DNA from: Corynebacterium tuberculostearicum
GTDB taxonomy: Bacteria; Actinomycetota; Actinomycetes; Mycobacteriales; Mycobacteriaceae
Direction of reading: 5' to 3'
Assembly (NCBI RefSeq): GCF_030503735.1
Contig: NZ_CP073096.1
Location: forward strand, 2,294,001-2,358,000
Length of the DNA: 64,000 bases
Positions within the stretch are counted from its first letter, which is position 1, and every line of letters starts with the position of its first letter. The position numbers and the translations under genes are program-made. The notes under the pieces are model-generated. The model was given only the letters and a program-made list of their open reading frames with translations, was not told where the DNA came from and did no database searches. Below are positions 10,612 to 19,968 of the stretch, one piece after another.

Positions 10612-11332
10612 ACCGCGCGTCATCGCGCTCATCGCCGCCGCCGGTCAGGGTACCCGCCTCGGCGCCGAGGTGCCAAAGGCTTTCGTTGAACTACGTGGCC
10701 GCACCTTGATGGAGCGCTCCGTGCGCGCGCTGCTGGCTTCCGGTGTGGTTGACGAGGCCATCGTGCTGGTCAGCCCAGACATGGAGGCCGAAGCCGCCCG
10801 CATCATCGGCCGCATCGACACCGCTGACGCTACAGACGCCGCGAACCCAGCCCCGATCCGCATCGTACACGGCGGCAGCGAGCGCGCCGATTCCGTGTGG
10901 GCCGGCCTGCAAGCAATCCCGGACGCGGACGCCGTGGTGCTTATCCACGATGCGGCCCGGGCGTTGACGCCGCCGGCGATGGTGCGGGGCGTCGCCAAGC
11001 GCGTGCTGGAAGGCGCCCCCGCGGCCGTGCCGGTGGTTCCCGTGGCCGATACCATCAAGGAAGTCGCGGCCGACGCCGTGGTTGGCACTCCCGATCGCTC
11101 CCGCCTGCGCGCCGTGCAAACCCCGCAGGCATTTCGCCTTTCTGCGCTGCGCCAGGCCAACCTGGATTATTGGGCCCAGCGGCCGGAGTTTACCGCGACG
11201 GATGACGCCAGCCTCATGGAATGGCACGGCGAGCGCGTGGCAACCGTGCCGGGCGATACCCTGGCTTTCAAGATCACCACGCCCATCGATCTCACCCTGG
11301 CCCACGCCCTGACCGAGGAGACCCATGACTAA
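10583..11332 (+). CDS. ispD: 2-C-methyl-D-erythritol 4-phosphate cytidylyltransferase
   Basis: Third step of the MEP isoprenoid pathway: CTP plus MEP to CDP-ME. The nucleotide-binding loop [14 protein letters not shown], the LIHDAARAL segment and [10 protein letters not shown] are family signatures. The start at 10583 lies inside carD, and no nearer start exists before the conserved loop. The stop overlaps ispF by 8 bases (translational coupling). Confidence 0.95.
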   Translation: MTSPSTTKTKPRVIALIAAAGQGTRLGAEVPKAFVELRGRTLMERSVRALLASGVVDEAIVLVSPDMEAEAARIIGRIDTADATDAANPAPIRIVHGGSERADSVWAGLQAIPDADAVVLIHDAARALTPPAMVRGVAKRVLEGAPAAVPVVPVADTIKEVAADAVVGTPDRSRLRAVQTPQAFRLSALRQANLDYWAQRPEFTATDDASLMEWHGERVATVPGDTLAFKITTPIDLTLAHALTEETHD

Positions 11333-11807
11333 CCCGATTATCCCACGCGTTGGCATCGCCACCGACGCCCACCAGATCGAGGCCGGCAAGGACTGCTGGA
11401 TCGCCGGTTTGCTCTTCGAGGGCGATGCTGGCTGCGAGGGCCACTCCGATGGGGACGTGGTAGCGCACGCGCTTGTCGACGCCCTCTTATCCGCCTCCCA
11501 CCTCGGCGACCTTGGCTCCTTCGTCGGCGTCGGCCGCCCCGAATACGACGGCGTCGCCGGTGCCCAGCTGCTGCGCGAGTGCCGCGAACTGCTTGAATCC
11601 GAAGGGTTCATCATCGGCAATGCCGCCGCGCAGCTTATCGGCCAAACCCCCAAAATGGGCCCGCGCCGCGCAGAGGCCGAGGCTGTGTTAAGCGAGATCC
11701 TCGGTGCCCCCGTGTCCGTCTCTGCCACCACGACGGACCACCTAGGCTTCACTGGCCGGAAGGAGGGCCGCGCGGCGGTTGCCACGGCCGTCGTCTGGCG
11801 CGCCTAG
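11325..11807 (+). CDS. ispF: 2-C-methyl-D-erythritol 2,4-cyclodiphosphate synthase
   Basis: MEP-pathway cyclase, normally a homotrimer with a zinc site. TDAHQI and the [17 protein letters not shown] block give the metal ligands, and [16 protein letters not shown] is the C-terminal signature. 160 residues is typical. Overlaps ispD, so ispD and ispF form one unit with carD. Confidence 0.96.
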   Translation: MTNPIIPRVGIATDAHQIEAGKDCWIAGLLFEGDAGCEGHSDGDVVAHALVDALLSASHLGDLGSFVGVGRPEYDGVAGAQLLRECRELLESEGFIIGNAAAQLIGQTPKMGPRRAEAEAVLSEILGAPVSVSATTTDHLGFTGRKEGRAAVATAVVWRA

Positions 11808-11838
11808 CCCACCACACTAACCCCGTGCACGCGTCAAT

Positions 11839-11844
11839 TAGACT
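11839..11844 (+). promoter_or_regulatory. -10 element of cysS
   Basis: TAGACT exactly 7 bases before GTG 11852; defines a leaderless cysS start. Confidence 0.6.
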
Positions 11845-11851
11845 GGGTGGC

Positions 11852-13240
11852 GTGAGTACTTTGCGCATTTATGACACAGCCACCCGCAGCCAACGCGATT
11901 TCGAGCCGATTCGCCCCGGCCACGCCTCGATTTATCTGTGCGGCGCCACCCCGCAGGCGCAGCCGCACATTGGGCACCTGCGCTCCGGCGTCGCCTTCGA
12001 CATCCTGCGTCGCTGGCTGCTCGCCCAAGGCTATGACGTAGCTCTGGTGCGCAACGTCACCGATATTGATGACAAGATCCTCACCAAGGCGGCCGAGAAT
12101 AATCGCCCCTGGTGGGAGTGGGTGTCCACCTATGAGCGCGAGTTCACCAAGGCGTATAACACCCTGGGCGTTATCCCGCCGTCAGTAGAGCCGCGCGCGA
12201 CCGGCTTTGTCACCCAGATGGTCGACTATATGCAGCGGCTTATCGACGCCGGCTTTGCCTACCCCGCCGAAGGCTCCGTCTACTTCGACGTTTCCGCCTG
12301 GACTAAGGCCGAAGGCTCCGATTACGGTTCGCTGTCCGGCAATAAGGTTGAGGAAATGGAGCAGGGCGAAGGCGAGGATTCCGCCAAGCGCGGCGCACAG
12401 GACTTTGCCCTGTGGAAGGCCGCGAAGCCGGGCGAGCCCAGCTGGCCCACCCCGTGGGGCGACGGCCGCCCTGGTTGGCACCTGGAGTGCTCGGCCATGT
12501 CTACCTATTACCTAGGGTCTAATTTCGATATCCACTGCGGCGGATTGGACCTGCAGTTCCCGCACCATGAGAACGAGATTGCGCAGTCGCACGCGGCCGG
12601 CGATAAGTTCGCTAACTACTGGATGCACAACCACTGGGTCACGATGTCGGGCGAGAAGATGTCGAAGTCGCTGGGCAACGTGCTGTCCATCCCGAATATG
12701 CTCGAACTGGTACGCCCAGTGGAGCTGCGCTACTACCTGGGCTCGGCGCATTATCGCTCCGTGTTGGAGTATTCCGAAGCCGCGCTGACCGAGGCCGCCG
12801 CCGGCTACCGCCGCATCGAGGACTTCCTCGGTCACTTCGATGGCTTGGAGCTCGGTGAGTGGACGCAGGGGTTTGAAGACGCGATGAATGATGACATCGG
12901 TGTGCCCAAGGCCTTGGCGGAAATCCACACCACCGTCCGCGCCGGCAATAAGGCGCTGGCGGCCGGTGATGAGGCCGAGGCACGCACGCTGGCCGGCCAG
13001 GTCCGCGCGATGGCGCACGTACTTGGCTTTGACCCGCTGGAGTGGGAAGATGGAGCGCAAGCTAGCGGGGCGGATGTCGCGCTGGACGCGCTGGTACAAG
13101 CTGAGCTGGAGCGGCGCACCCAGGCGCGCGTGGACAAGGACTTCGCTACTGCCGACGCCGTCCGTGACCGCCTCGCGGCGGCCGGCATCACCATCACCGA
13201 TACCCCAGACGGCCCGACCTGGTCGCTGGCGCAGCGTTAA
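11852..13240 (+). CDS. cysS: Cysteinyl-tRNA synthetase
   Basis: Class I aminoacyl-tRNA synthetase charging tRNA-Cys. HIGH-type motif in QPHIGHLRS, zinc/cysteine ligands in LCGATP, HLECSAM and FPHHENE, and KMSKS in [10 protein letters not shown]. The 462-residue protein starts [15 protein letters not shown] 11852 is supported by the -10 at 11839. A ribosome-site-led rlmB follows after 22 bases, the usual cysS-rlmB pairing. Confidence 0.96.
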   Translation: MSTLRIYDTATRSQRDFEPIRPGHASIYLCGATPQAQPHIGHLRSGVAFDILRRWLLAQGYDVALVRNVTDIDDKILTKAAENNRPWWEWVSTYEREFTKAYNTLGVIPPSVEPRATGFVTQMVDYMQRLIDAGFAYPAEGSVYFDVSAWTKAEGSDYGSLSGNKVEEMEQGEGEDSAKRGAQDFALWKAAKPGEPSWPTPWGDGRPGWHLECSAMSTYYLGSNFDIHCGGLDLQFPHHENEIAQSHAAGDKFANYWMHNHWVTMSGEKMSKSLGNVLSIPNMLELVRPVELRYYLGSAHYRSVLEYSEAALTEAAAGYRRIEDFLGHFDGLELGEWTQGFEDAMNDDIGVPKALAEIHTTVRAGNKALAAGDEAEARTLAGQVRAMAHVLGFDPLEWEDGAQASGADVALDALVQAELERRTQARVDKDFATADAVRDRLAAAGITITDTPDGPTWSLAQR

Positions 13241-13262
13241 GCACCCCGAAAGGACATAAATT

Positions 13263-14210
13263 ATGGGACGTACCCACGGCCGCGGTGGCGCGGGAATCCG
13301 GAAGACCAATAAGAAGGGCGCAACCAAAGGCTCCGGTGGCCAGCGCCGCAAGGGGTTGGCCGGCAAGGGCCCGACGCCCAAGGCGGAGGACCGCATCTAC
13401 CACGCTAAGCACAAGGCGAAGCTGGAACGCGAGCGTCGCAACTCCGGTCGCCACCAAAAGGAGACCGCCGAGATGGTCGTGGGCCGCAACCCGGTCATCG
13501 AGTGTTTGCACGCAAAAGTGCCGGCCACCACGCTCTATATCGTGGCCGGTACCCGCAATGACAAGCGACTGTCCGAGGCCGTGGCCATGTGCAATACCCG
13601 CAATATCCCCATCATCGAGGTGCAGCGCCACGAGATGGACCGCATGACCGGCAATGGTATGCACCAGGGCATAGGACTGCAGATTCCGCCGTATAAGTAC
13701 GCCGACGTCGACGAGCTCATCGCCCGCGCGGCCGAGAATGCGCGCCCAGGTATGTTCGTCATCCTGGATAACATCACTGACCCCCGCAACCTCGGTGCGG
13801 TTATCCGCTCTGTGGCGGCCTTCGGTGGCGACGGCGTCATCATCCCAGAGCGTCGTTCCGCGTCCGTGACCGCCGTGGCGTGGCGTACCTCGGCCGGCAC
13901 GGCGGCGCGCCTGCCGGTCGCCCGCGCGACGAATATCACCCGCACCGTGCAGCAATTCCAAAAGAGCGGTTACCAGGTCGTAGGCCTAGACGCCGGCGGC
14001 GAGCATACGCTGGATACCTATAACGGCGCGACGGATCCCGTAGTCATCGTCATCGGCTCCGAGGGCAAGGGTATTTCCCGCTTGGTGCGCGAAAACTGCG
14101 ACGTCATCATGTCCATCCCGATGACAGACTGGGTCGAGTCTCTCAATGCTTCCGTCGCGGCCGGTTCCGTGCTTTCCGAATTCGCACGCCAACGCCGCGC
14201 GGCCCAGTAA
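13263..14210 (+). CDS. rlmB: 23S rRNA (guanosine-2'-O-)-methyltransferase RlmB (SpoU/TrmH family)
   Basis: SAM-dependent 2'-O-ribose methyltransferase, expected to act on a 23S rRNA guanosine. A lysine/arginine/glycine-rich tail of about 70 residues precedes the substrate-binding domain ([14 protein letters not shown]) and the SPOUT knot: [31 protein letters not shown] and [19 protein letters not shown] 13263 has AAAGGA upstream. The basic tail is typical of actinobacterial members. Convergent with the HNH gene, 3 bases apart. Confidence 0.93.
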   Translation: MGRTHGRGGAGIRKTNKKGATKGSGGQRRKGLAGKGPTPKAEDRIYHAKHKAKLERERRNSGRHQKETAEMVVGRNPVIECLHAKVPATTLYIVAGTRNDKRLSEAVAMCNTRNIPIIEVQRHEMDRMTGNGMHQGIGLQIPPYKYADVDELIARAAENARPGMFVILDNITDPRNLGAVIRSVAAFGGDGVIIPERRSASVTAVAWRTSAGTAARLPVARATNITRTVQQFQKSGYQVVGLDAGGEHTLDTYNGATDPVVIVIGSEGKGISRLVRENCDVIMSIPMTDWVESLNASVAAGSVLSEFARQRRAAQ

Positions 14211-14213
14211 CCT

Positions 14214-15224
14214 CTAGCTGCTTTCCGCCCAGGGTGGCAGCCACCTAATGGTTCCCTTTACCCGGGCTAGGCGGCCGCGCAGCGGCGGGGCGTTGGGGTC
14301 ATCGTCGTTGACGCCGTTGTGATACGGGCAGGCGATGGTGAGATTTTCGGGGTTAGTTTCGCCGCCGTGGTGCCACGCGGTGAGGTGGTGGACTTGGCAT
14401 TCATCGGCGGGGTAATTGCACTGGGGCCACGGGCAGGTGGGATTTTCCGCGGCGGCCATGGTGCGTTGCTTCGGCGAGGCGAGCCGCTCGGTGCGATAGA
14501 GGTTTACCGGGCCTTTAACGGGGTGGATTAGAGTCACATAGCCGTGCGCGGTAAATGCGCGGCGTACTAGGTCCGCGCCGGTCATCCGGGCGCCATTGGT
14601 CAGTTGCAGGGTGATGTCATCGCCTGTGGTGTCGACGACGCGGTCGAGCTCGTCCAAGCGCAGCACCACATTGGTGGTCACGGACGCACCGGAGGCTGCG
14701 GCCTTGCCCTGGAAAATCTTGCGCACAGAATCGAGCGGGGCGTCCTTATCAAGCGCTGCGTGCATATCCGCGATATCGGCGGATTTACCGGTAATCGTCA
14801 TGGTCCACGGCCCATCGGCGCGGCGGTAGAGCTTGACACCGGGCTTGCGCTGCGGCGGGCCTTTAATCTCGCGCACGCGCTTGCGCCCCTGCTTATCGAC
14901 GTCCGACACGTCCCCTTTCATCCCACATAGCTCCCGGCGCAGTGCCCAGGCCTGGCGCTTATTCTTCAGCTTGGAGGCGTGGCGCTCGATGGCCAGCAAC
15001 GCGGTGAGGCTGTGCTTGTTGGTGCGGGCCGCGGCGATGGATTCGCGCTGGAGGCGGCTAAAAGCGGTAGGACCGAAGTAGGCATCGGCGAGGGTGAGAA
15101 GGCGGGCAGCGGTGGTATTGGGGCAGCCGGCGTCGATAAGCGCGCGCTTAGTCAGACCATGGCAGTCGGCGATGATGTCCATGCCGGCGGCCAGGCCTTT
15201 CAAGAATGTTTGTAGCGCGTTCAC
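14214..15224 (-). CDS. DUF222/HNH endonuclease domain protein (13E12-like)
   Basis: 336 residues. The N-terminal helical DUF222-type region (about 1-220) precedes a C-terminal HNH domain at about 265-315: paired cysteines CPWPQC, then the HH of VHHLTAWHHGG, NPENL and CPYHNG. Proteins of this family are abundant in actinobacteria, often multicopy; their role is unclear. GTG 15224 has GTGGAG just upstream; a longer ORF begins at 15251. It may be a nuclease acting on DNA, but no substrate can be inferred. Confidence 0.85.
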   Translation of the reverse strand: MNALQTFLKGLAAGMDIIADCHGLTKRALIDAGCPNTTAARLLTLADAYFGPTAFSRLQRESIAAARTNKHSLTALLAIERHASKLKNKRQAWALRRELCGMKGDVSDVDKQGRKRVREIKGPPQRKPGVKLYRRADGPWTMTITGKSADIADMHAALDKDAPLDSVRKIFQGKAAASGASVTTNVVLRLDELDRVVDTTGDDITLQLTNGARMTGADLVRRAFTAHGYVTLIHPVKGPVNLYRTERLASPKQRTMAAAENPTCPWPQCNYPADECQVHHLTAWHHGGETNPENLTIACPYHNGVNDDDPNAPPLRGRLARVKGTIRWLPPWAESS

Positions 15225-15287
15225 GACTCCACACGTTAAGTGCGGGCGCAAGCCGGCGCTCGGCCCGTTGGGTGCGGGTGTGGATAA

Positions 15288-16124
15288 CTAGGCCTGGGTG
15301 TCGTCGAGGCCGAAGAACTCGCGGACTTTATCCACAGCGCGGAAGGAATCCGTATTTGGGCCTATGCGTGGGTCGGTTTTCATGCTAGAGGGAATCACGT
15401 GGCCGAGGCCCTCCATGGTCCATAGTTCGACGGGAAAGTCGCCGGCGTATTCGGTGGCGGTGACATCCGGGGTGGGGTGGGAGTCGCGCGGCGGTTGGCA
15501 ACCATTGGCCAAGGCAAAGTGCTCGGCGGTGGCTGGGGCGGACAGCACACGGCCGCGGGTGCGCTCGGCGTCCAGTCCGGCGACGCCGCCCTCATAAGGC
15601 GCGTACGGGTCGGCGGTGCCGTGGAAAAACAGCAGCGGCGTGGGCCGGTAGCCGTCCGGGTTACTGGGTGCGTGGTTCTTGCCCTCGCCCAGGGTGGAGG
15701 CGAAGATGCAGGCGCGGGTGAGGCTAAAGGGGGCGTCGAAAAGCAGGCGGAGCACCATCTGCCCACCATTGGAATAGCCGCAGGCAAAGGTGCGCTTGGT
15801 GCCGAACTCGCGCTGCATGGTGCTAACCAGGTAAGTGCTAAAGGCAACGTCATCGACGTTTTCCGCGCGGGCGGTGACTGGCAGGATGCTGCGGCAATCG
15901 TTGAAATGGCGGTCGACGCCGTCGGGGTAGACGAGGACGGTGTTGGTGGCGTCGGCAAGCTCGTCGAAGGTGCCGTTGGTAAAGCGGCGCATCACGTTCC
16001 CGGATTGCAGTGAACCGTGGAAGAAGAGCAAGAGGTCAGGGTGCGGGCCGGGGTTTTCCGGCGCGGTGACGAGAAAACGGCGGGTGCGGCCATCCACATC
16101 CGCGGTGCGGCGGTGTACGTGCAT
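15288..16124 (-). CDS. LpqC-like secreted-type esterase (PHB depolymerase family)
   Basis: 278-residue alpha/beta hydrolase. Near the N-terminus DLLLFFHGSLQSGNVMRRF is an oxyanion-type segment; ACGYSNGGQM is the nucleophile elbow; FFHGTADPYAPYEGG carries the likely acid; and MEGLGHVIP the histidine. This resembles polyhydroxybutyrate depolymerase/feruloyl esterase homologues (LpqC in mycobacteria). No signal peptide is visible with the ATG 16124 start, unlike LpqC. That start is supported by a -10 that overlaps the upstream permease stop. Confidence 0.82.
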   Translation of the reverse strand: MHVHRRTADVDGRTRRFLVTAPENPGPHPDLLLFFHGSLQSGNVMRRFTNGTFDELADATNTVLVYPDGVDRHFNDCRSILPVTARAENVDDVAFSTYLVSTMQREFGTKRTFACGYSNGGQMVLRLLFDAPFSLTRACIFASTLGEGKNHAPSNPDGYRPTPLLFFHGTADPYAPYEGGVAGLDAERTRGRVLSAPATAEHFALANGCQPPRDSHPTPDVTATEYAGDFPVELWTMEGLGHVIPSSMKTDPRIGPNTDSFRAVDKVREFFGLDDTQA

Positions 16125-16132
16125 AGCCGCCC

Positions 16133-16138
16133 AGTCTA
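16133..16138 (-). promoter_or_regulatory. -10 element of the esterase gene
   Basis: TAGACT on the minus strand, 8 bases before ATG 16124. Its TAG is also the stop codon of the upstream permease gene. Confidence 0.5.
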
Positions 16139-17050
16139 GTCGGCGTGGTGCTCTTCGGCGGTGCTGTGGCAGTCGGCATGGAAGCGGTGCGCGGCAACCT
16201 CGTCGCGCACCGCGTTCTTGTTGCGCTGCCAGCCAATGAGGCGGCACACCAAGTAAATGACAAAGGAAATGGTGGTGACGAAAACCGAGACCGGCAGGCC
16301 GGGCGCGAGCGATAAGACGAAGCCGCCGACGGCCGAAACCTCGGCGAAGATGGTCGCCCACATGACCGCACGCAGGGGCGAGGAAGTAATCTGCACGGCC
16401 GCCGCGCCGGGGGTGATGAGCAGCGCCATAACGAGCAGCGAGCCGACGATTTGTACCGACTGCGCGGCCGCGAGCCCCACCAGCACGGCGAACGCAACCG
16501 AGATGAAACGGGTGGGTACGCCGGCCGCCTGGGCCATGACCGGGTCGGCCGAGGCGAAGACCATGGGCCGCCATAGGATGGCCACGGCGGCGAGGATGAC
16601 CACGGTGGTCGCGGCCAAAAGCCACACCGAGGCGGAAGAAACGCCGACGATCTGACCGGTGAGCAACGTCATCGCGGTATTCGCGTTGCCGGGGTAGAGG
16701 TGTAAAAACAGCACCGAGAGGCCTAGGCCAAAGCTCATGACCACGCCGATGGCGCTGTCTTGCTGGCCCTTAAAACCCAGCACGGCGAGGATGATGGCGG
16801 CCACGATGGCACCGGCTACCGCGCCGAAGCCCAGGTTGAGGCCGAAAAGCAGCGCGGCCGAGGCGCCCATGAGCGCAAGCTCGGAGGTGGCGTGGACGGA
16901 AAAGGACATCTGGCGCAGCACAATGAGCGAGGTCATCACGCCGGAGAGAATGCCCAGCAGCGCGGAGGCGATGAGCGAGGACTGCACAAAGTCCACGCTG
17001 AGCAGGTACTGGGTGTCTTCTACAAAGCTAGACAACGATAAGTCTCCCAT
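16136..17050 (-). CDS. Zinc/manganese-type ABC transporter permease
   Basis: ABC-3 family membrane subunit for metal import (ZnuB/MntB-like). 304 residues with about eight hydrophobic segments. The IVLRQMSFSVHATSELALMG stretch is the family signature near TM2. The C-terminus HRFHADCHSTAEEHHAD is rich in His/Cys and may bind metal. Overlaps the ATPase gene by 23 bases. The neighbouring substrate protein and ATPase complete the transporter. I recall orthologues in C. glutamicum linked to zinc limitation, but the metal is not provable here. Confidence 0.92.
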   Translation of the reverse strand: MGDLSLSSFVEDTQYLLSVDFVQSSLIASALLGILSGVMTSLIVLRQMSFSVHATSELALMGASAALLFGLNLGFGAVAGAIVAAIILAVLGFKGQQDSAIGVVMSFGLGLSVLFLHLYPGNANTAMTLLTGQIVGVSSASVWLLAATTVVILAAVAILWRPMVFASADPVMAQAAGVPTRFISVAFAVLVGLAAAQSVQIVGSLLVMALLITPGAAAVQITSSPLRAVMWATIFAEVSAVGGFVLSLAPGLPVSVFVTTISFVIYLVCRLIGWQRNKNAVRDEVAAHRFHADCHSTAEEHHAD

Positions 17051-17729
17051 CGACGTTTAAGACGTTGACCTTGGAACCGTAGAGCTCGGAAAGGACATCG
17101 GAGCGCATGACCTCATCCACCGTGCCGAAGGTATGGCCGCCGGGGGCGAGGTAGAGCACCTTATCGGTCACGCCGAGCACCGGGTTGATGCCGTGGGTGA
17201 CAAACATGATGGAGGTACCGCGCTCGTGGCGCAGCGTATCCAGCTTGTCCACGGTGGCTTGTTGGCGCGCCGGGTCGAGCGAGAGCAGCGGCTCGTCGGC
17301 GAGGATGAGATCGGGGTCGTTGGCCAGCGCCTGGGCCTGTCGGATGAGCTGCTGTTGGCCGCCGGATAGCTGGCCCACGCGGCGGTCGCGCAGGCCGGTG
17401 GCGCCCACCTCGGCGAGGAGCTCGTCCACGCGGTGGCGGGGCGGGCGGCGGCGTCGGAAAGCTCCGTGGGCGAGCGAGAGCGAGACTAAGTCGCGGGCGC
17501 GCAGGGGAAGATCGGCCGGAAACATGCGTTGCTGCGGGATGAAGCCGATGCGACAGCCGACGTCGACCCTACCGGCCGTGAGCTTACGGGTGCCCAAGAT
17601 GGTACCGAGCAGGGTGGATTTGCCCACGCCATTGGGGCCCAAAACGGCGATAAACTCGCCGCGGTCAACGGCGAGGTTAAGGCTGGACCACAGCGGGGCG
17701 ACCGCTGCGTCTTTAAATTGAATGAGCAC
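17028..17729 (-). CDS. Zinc/manganese-type ABC transporter ATP-binding protein
   Basis: 233-residue ABC ATPase that powers the adjacent permease. Walker A GPNGVGKST, signature LSGGQQQ, Walker B LILADEP and H-loop VTHGI are all intact. GTG start; its first base is the last base of the upstream stop (TAGTG), giving tight coupling with the substrate-binding gene. Confidence 0.94.
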   Translation of the reverse strand: MLIQFKDAAVAPLWSSLNLAVDRGEFIAVLGPNGVGKSTLLGTILGTRKLTAGRVDVGCRIGFIPQQRMFPADLPLRARDLVSLSLAHGAFRRRRPPRHRVDELLAEVGATGLRDRRVGQLSGGQQQLIRQAQALANDPDLILADEPLLSLDPARQQATVDKLDTLRHERGTSIMFVTHGINPVLGVTDKVLYLAPGGHTFGTVDEVMRSDVLSELYGSKVNVLNVDGRLIVV

Positions 17730-18697
17730 TAGAGCTTCCCCAGGGATTCGGTGACTTCGTCATAGTAGGTCCAGAATTCCTTACCGTCTGGCGGGGTCTC
17801 GCCAATTTCGACGATATCGACATCAGCATCCTCCGCGGCGGACTTGATGCGGCCGGCGGTATCGGTTTCGGTCTGCGGGTTAAAGATGAGCATGTCCACC
17901 TTGTCCTCCTTGATGGCCTTGGTGAAGGCTGCGAGGTCGGCCGCGGTGGGTTCGCCCTCAGAAATGGTGGCCTTGCGGTAGCCCTCCGGGGTGACATCCT
18001 TGCCGGAGGTGTACTTCATGATGTAGTCCGCAATCGGCTCGGTCTGCGCGTAGGAGAGGTCGCCCGGCAGTTCCTTGAGCTTGTCACGCAGGCGGTCGAC
18101 GTGGGAATCCACGCGCTCGGTGCTGGCATTAGCATCGGTATTGAGCTTGTTGATTTGGTCAGCGATACTTCCTGCGACCTCGTCGAGCGCGGCCGGGTCG
18201 TACCAAATGTGCTCGTTGCCCTCGATGTTGGTGACCTGCTTCGGGTCCTTCTTGGCGGTGGCCTTGGCGGCGTCGATGGTCGTGACACTGGGGTCATCGG
18301 CTAGCTTGCCGTGATCGGTCAGCGGCAGGGCGGAGATGATGTTGTCTTGCTCGGAGACGGCCTGATAAATCCAGGAATCGTAGCCGCCGCCGTTGACCAC
18401 GAGCACGTCGGCGTCCTCGGCCCTGGCTATATCGGCCGCGGAAGGCTCGAAGTGGTGGGGATCGACGCCGTTGCCCTCCACGATGGGCTTGACCTCGATA
18501 TCCACGCCAGAGGCGGTATCGGCCACGGTCTGGGCAACATCGGCCCAAATGGAGGTGGAAGCAACGATGGATATCTTCTTCTGCGCGCCTAGTTCGGCAT
18601 CCGAGTCTTTTGAGTCGGAGGAAGCGCAGGCGGTGGCGGTAAGTAGAAGGCCACCGGCCGCGAGAAGGGCGGTGGTTGCGCGAAGTGATTTTTGCAT
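17729..18697 (-). CDS. Metal-binding lipoprotein of ABC transporter (ZnuA/TroA-like)
   Basis: Extracytoplasmic solute-binding lipoprotein. Signal peptide and lipobox (LTATAC), then a cluster A-1 type domain: ASTSIWADVAQTVA, the metal His in GVDPHHFEPSAADI, a second ligand region NEHIWYDP, and the long backbone helix. There is no long His-rich loop, so zinc versus manganese is open. ATG 18697 starts at the signal peptide; longer in-frame starts add a non-signal extension. First gene of a three-gene operon, divergent from the LacI regulator. Confidence 0.92.
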   Translation of the reverse strand: MQKSLRATTALLAAGGLLLTATACASSDSKDSDAELGAQKKISIVASTSIWADVAQTVADTASGVDIEVKPIVEGNGVDPHHFEPSAADIARAEDADVLVVNGGGYDSWIYQAVSEQDNIISALPLTDHGKLADDPSVTTIDAAKATAKKDPKQVTNIEGNEHIWYDPAALDEVAGSIADQINKLNTDANASTERVDSHVDRLRDKLKELPGDLSYAQTEPIADYIMKYTSGKDVTPEGYRKATISEGEPTAADLAAFTKAIKEDKVDMLIFNPQTETDTAGRIKSAAEDADVDIVEIGETPPDGKEFWTYYDEVTESLGKL

Positions 18698-18764
18698 AGT
18701 TCCCAGTGTGGCCTTGATGGGAACCATTGTCAATTGAATATGTATTGAAAACGCGGCCACGGGG

Positions 18765-18770
18765 TAAGCT
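18765..18770 (+). promoter_or_regulatory. -10 element of the LacI-type regulator gene
   Basis: TAAGCT, 7 bases before ATG 18778; leaderless spacing. Confidence 0.45.
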
Positions 18771-18777
18771 TGCGGCC

Positions 18778-19968
18778 ATGGTGAAACGCAGCCCCACCCG
18801 CAAAACTCTGGCCTCACTGGCCGCCGAGCTGGGTGTTTCGCGCACGACGGTATCCAATGCCTATAGCCGGCCGGACCAGCTTTCGGCCGCAACGCGCGAG
18901 CGCATCCTGGCGGCGGCGAAGGCGCGGGGGTATCCCGGGCCGGACCCCACGGCCCGCAGCCTGCGCACTCGCCGCGCGGGCTCGGTGGGCGTGCTGCTGA
19001 CCGAGCACCTGTCCTACGCCTTCGAGGACATGGCCTCGGTGGATTTCCTGGCTGGCATGGCAGAAGCCTCGGCCGGCGCGCAGACTACGCTCACCCTTAT
19101 TCCGGCCGGTCCGGAGGGCGAGGCGGAGGCGGCCAGCCTGGTGGGTTCGGCCGCGGTGGATGGCTTTGTGGTCTACTCCGTGGCGGCAGGGGATGCCTAC
19201 TTGGAGGCGGTGCGCGGCCGCGGGCTGCCGGTGGTGGTCTGCGATCAGCCGACGGATTCGGGCCTGCCGTTCGTGGGCATCGATGACCGCGCGGCGATTG
19301 TCCCGGCCGCCCGCGCGCTGGTGGAGGCCGGCCACCGCAAGATTGGTGTGCTGGCGATTCGCCTCAAACGCGAGCGCCATGATGGCCCCATTTCGTGGGG
19401 TGAGCTGCAGGGCGCCGATATGCACGTGCAGCGCGCCCGGGTCATGGGAGCCATGGACGTCTTTGCGCAGGCAGGCATCGCGCCGGAGACCGTGCCCGTT
19501 GTCACCCAGCACATCAACGATGCGCACACCACGCGGGCGGCCGCGCAGTTGCTTCTCGACGCCCACCCAGGCCTAACTGCCGTCTTATGCACAACCGACT
19601 CCATGGCGCTGGGTGTTATGACCTATGCGCGGGAGCAGGGCATCGATATTCCGGGCGATCTTTCCGTCACCGGATTCGATGGTATCGATGCTGCGCAAAG
19701 CATTGGGCTGACCACGATTGTTCAGCCCAATAAGGCCAAAGGTGCGGCCGCCGGCCATATGCTCGCGAAGCTCATCGCCGGCGCCGAGGGGTCGGGCGTG
19801 AGCGACACTGCGGTTGCGACTGAGTCGGCCGCAACCAAGCAGGCCGCTGCAAGGGCGGCTGATGCGGAACCGGCAATGTCTGGGCCAGCGGTGGCGGAGC
19901 CTGCGGTGCCGCGGCGCGTGTTGCAGACCAGCTTCGCGGCCGGGCGGACGGTGGCGCCGCCGCGCTAG
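18778..19968 (+). CDS. ipsA: LacI-family transcriptional regulator, IpsA-like
   Basis: N-terminal helix-turn-helix (TLASLAAELGVSRTTVSNAYS) and hinge, then a periplasmic-binding-protein-like effector domain (GFVVYSVAAGD, VGIDDRAAIVPAARALVEAG, SVTGFDGIDAAQSIGLTTI). Position beside otsB and the metal transporter matches ipsA of C. glutamicum as I recall it, a myo-inositol-responsive activator of ino1 needed for inositol lipids. Symbol assigned on family plus synteny. An Ala/Pro/Thr-rich insert near the C-terminus (about 342-382) interrupts the usual ending. 396 residues with the leaderless start. The stop overlaps the convergent otsB stop by 4 bases. Confidence 0.8.
   Translation: MVKRSPTRKTLASLAAELGVSRTTVSNAYSRPDQLSAATRERILAAAKARGYPGPDPTARSLRTRRAGSVGVLLTEHLSYAFEDMASVDFLAGMAEASAGAQTTLTLIPAGPEGEAEAASLVGSAAVDGFVVYSVAAGDAYLEAVRGRGLPVVVCDQPTDSGLPFVGIDDRAAIVPAARALVEAGHRKIGVLAIRLKRERHDGPISWGELQGADMHVQRARVMGAMDVFAQAGIAPETVPVVTQHINDAHTTRAAAQLLLDAHPGLTAVLCTTDSMALGVMTYAREQGIDIPGDLSVTGFDGIDAAQSIGLTTIVQPNKAKGAAAGHMLAKLIAGAEGSGVSDTAVATESAATKQAAARAADAEPAMSGPAVAEPAVPRRVLQTSFAAGRTVAPPR

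Noticed and set aside
16626..17050. ORF extension merging the esterase with upstream sequence (15288-16625)
   Set aside because: The N-terminal part of that long frame is the permease gene read in another frame; the esterase proper begins at 16124.
18714..18733. Possible Zur/MntR box before the metal transporter
   Set aside because: TTGATGGGAACCATTGTCAA shows only weak symmetry (4-base ends plus an offset ATGG/CCAT) and does not match a consensus I can state confidently.
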